Assembly: GCA_021797055.1 (NCBI GenBank)
Contig: JAKAAI010000041.1
Span: forward strand, 1-15,046
Reading direction: 5' to 3'
Length of the DNA: 15,046 nucleotides
Source of the DNA: Thermoplasmata archaeon
GTDB taxonomy: Archaea; Thermoplasmatota; Thermoplasmata; Thermoplasmatales; Thermoplasmataceae
The notes under the pieces are model-generated. The model did no database searches. It saw only the letters and a list, made by a program, of their open reading frames with translations, and was not told the origin of the DNA. The translations under genes were made by a program, and so were the position numbers. Positions 14,264 to 15,046 of this stretch are shown here, in pieces. Numbering within the stretch: position 1 is the stretch's first letter; each line of letters starts with the position of its first letter.

Positions 14264-15046
14264 GCCCTGGACCCCTGCAAAGCCTTATACCGGCAAACTG
14301 CCACCTGCTTTCCGGGTGATAGAAGTTTCGATAGGTAATCCGGGAATGGCCTGGGGGGGTTGCGGCAGAATCGCCTCTGAGTACCATCTGTTGTGACATG
14401 AATTTTCCGTTGTACTCCCCCAGGGCGCCACTGAGGGGTTTGAAACCCGGGTAAGGATGGTAAGCGCTTGAAGTCCATTCCCAACATTCACCAGGACCCT
14501 GAAGTTTGCCGCTTGATGCCTGAACGGAAGGATGCCATGCATATTCCTTCCTTTCTGGCATACCAGGCTTGCTGGAGAATGCATTTTCCCATTCCTCCTC
14601 GGTTGGAAGCCTGTTTCCACTCCATCTTGCATATGCATCAGCCTCGTAGTAAGACACATGGCAGACCGGTTCCTCCGGGTTTAACCTCTTCATGCCTTCT
14701 GGCGTGAAACAGTAATAGCCGTTACCATGCTTTTCCCAGTAATGCGGCATTTTCCATTTTTCCCTGTTTATCAGTGACCAGCCTTCAGACAGCCAGAGAG
14801 CAGGATCATCATATCCTCCATCATTGATGAACTCAAGGAATTCTCCGTTGGTCACAAGCCTTGAGGCAATGCTGTACGGATAAAGATATGTCTTGTGTCG
14901 GGGATTCTCGTTATCGAAGGAAAAGCCGGAGTCGGCGGCGCCCACGCTGGAGATACCTCCCTTGAATCCAATCCATTCAAGCTTCACCGCCTTGCCTGTC
15001 TGCTTTTGCTGAGATCCGAAACTTGGCCTGAATGGTGAATGGAACA
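14256..15046 (-). CDS. egtB: EgtB: hercynine oxygenase / sulfoxide synthase (C-terminal part, 5' end outside the window)
   Basis: About 263 residues are visible and the frame is open to the right edge, so the N-terminal DinB-like part carrying the usual iron-binding histidines is not seen. A GTG at 14985-14987 is internal, not a start: readable coding (SPFRPSFGSQQ) continues upstream. The visible part is the formylglycine-generating-enzyme-like C-type lectin domain: DNENPRH, VTNGEFLEFINDGGYDDP, WLSEGW, PVCHVSYYEADAYARWSG, NRLPTEEEWE, ECWEWTSSAYHPYPGF, GEYNGKFMSQQMVLRGDS, ITYRNFYHP and RWQFAGIRLCR. The GEYNGKFM-to-GIRL end is characteristic of EgtB rather than sulfatase-modifying enzymes. EgtB joins a thiol (cysteine or gamma-glutamylcysteine) to hercynine with O2 and iron. 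Which thiol is used cannot be judged here. Confidence 0.92.
   Translation of the reverse strand, partial: FHSPFRPSFGSQQKQTGKAVKLEWIGFKGGISSVGAADSGFSFDNENPRHKTYLYPYSIASRLVTNGEFLEFINDGGYDDPALWLSEGWSLINREKWKMPHYWEKHGNGYYCFTPEGMKRLNPEEPVCHVSYYEADAYARWSGNRLPTEEEWENAFSSKPGMPERKEYAWHPSVQASSGKLQGPGECWEWTSSAYHPYPGFKPLSGALGEYNGKFMSQQMVLRGDSAATPPGHSRITYRNFYHPESRWQFAGIRLCRGPGHV

Noticed and set aside
14987..14987. GTG at 14987 as the true start of a short FGE-domain protein
   Set aside because: The frame and coding character continue to the window edge, and EgtB proteins have an N-terminal domain before this point.
1..15046. CRISPR array or insertion sequence
   Set aside because: I saw no regularly spaced repeats, no transposase or integrase gene and no paired terminal inverted repeats; only the two tRNA-derived direct repeats stand out.

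Overview
The window looks like chromosomal DNA of an archaeon, most likely an acidophilic member of the Thermoplasmata. The evidence is a tRNA-Leu(UAG) of archaeal type without an encoded CCA end, several genes with a TATA-like box about 25 bases before the start codon (leaderless style), frequent AGA/AGG arginine and ATA isoleucine codons, and a very large membrane-anchored S53 acid protease with tandem GLPxGxxW surface repeats. The genus cannot be fixed from the sequence alone.

Left part (1-5640): the tail of an unknown gene, then a two-gene operon with a 4-base ATGA overlap made of a short-chain dehydrogenase and a divergent QueA-family protein. Convergent to it is a 1213-residue sedolisin/kumamolisin-type protease with signal peptide, pro-domain, complete Glu/Asp/Ser active site, three C-terminal beta repeats and a C-terminal membrane anchor.

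Middle part (5641-10391): an AT-rich, gene-poor stretch with signs of decay and gene traffic. It holds a methyltransferase reading frame with no ATG, GTG or TTG start, a tRNA-Leu gene, several small ORF relics, an RHH/MazF-type toxin-antitoxin pair and an AbrB/PIN (VapBC-type) pair. The two toxin-antitoxin pairs lie between the tRNA-Leu gene and a second, truncated copy of that tRNA's 5' half plus upstream DNA. This gives an island of about 2.4 kb bounded by direct repeats whose breakpoint falls at the anticodon loop. Both toxin-antitoxin promoters carry inverted repeats at the start codon.

Right part (10392-15046): a secreted, cysteine-containing, sequon-rich protein of unknown function; a small two-repeat protein interrupted by an in-frame amber codon; a HAD-family phosphatase; a VOC (glyoxalase-fold) protein; and an egtB-egtD pair for ergothioneine biosynthesis. 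EgtD trimethylates histidine to hercynine, and EgtB adds the sulfur with oxygen. EgtB runs off the right edge and overlaps egtD by 8 bases.

The items most worth following up are the QueA-like/SDR operon in an archaeon, the tRNA-bounded toxin-antitoxin island, the archaeal ergothioneine genes and the amber-interrupted repeat protein.
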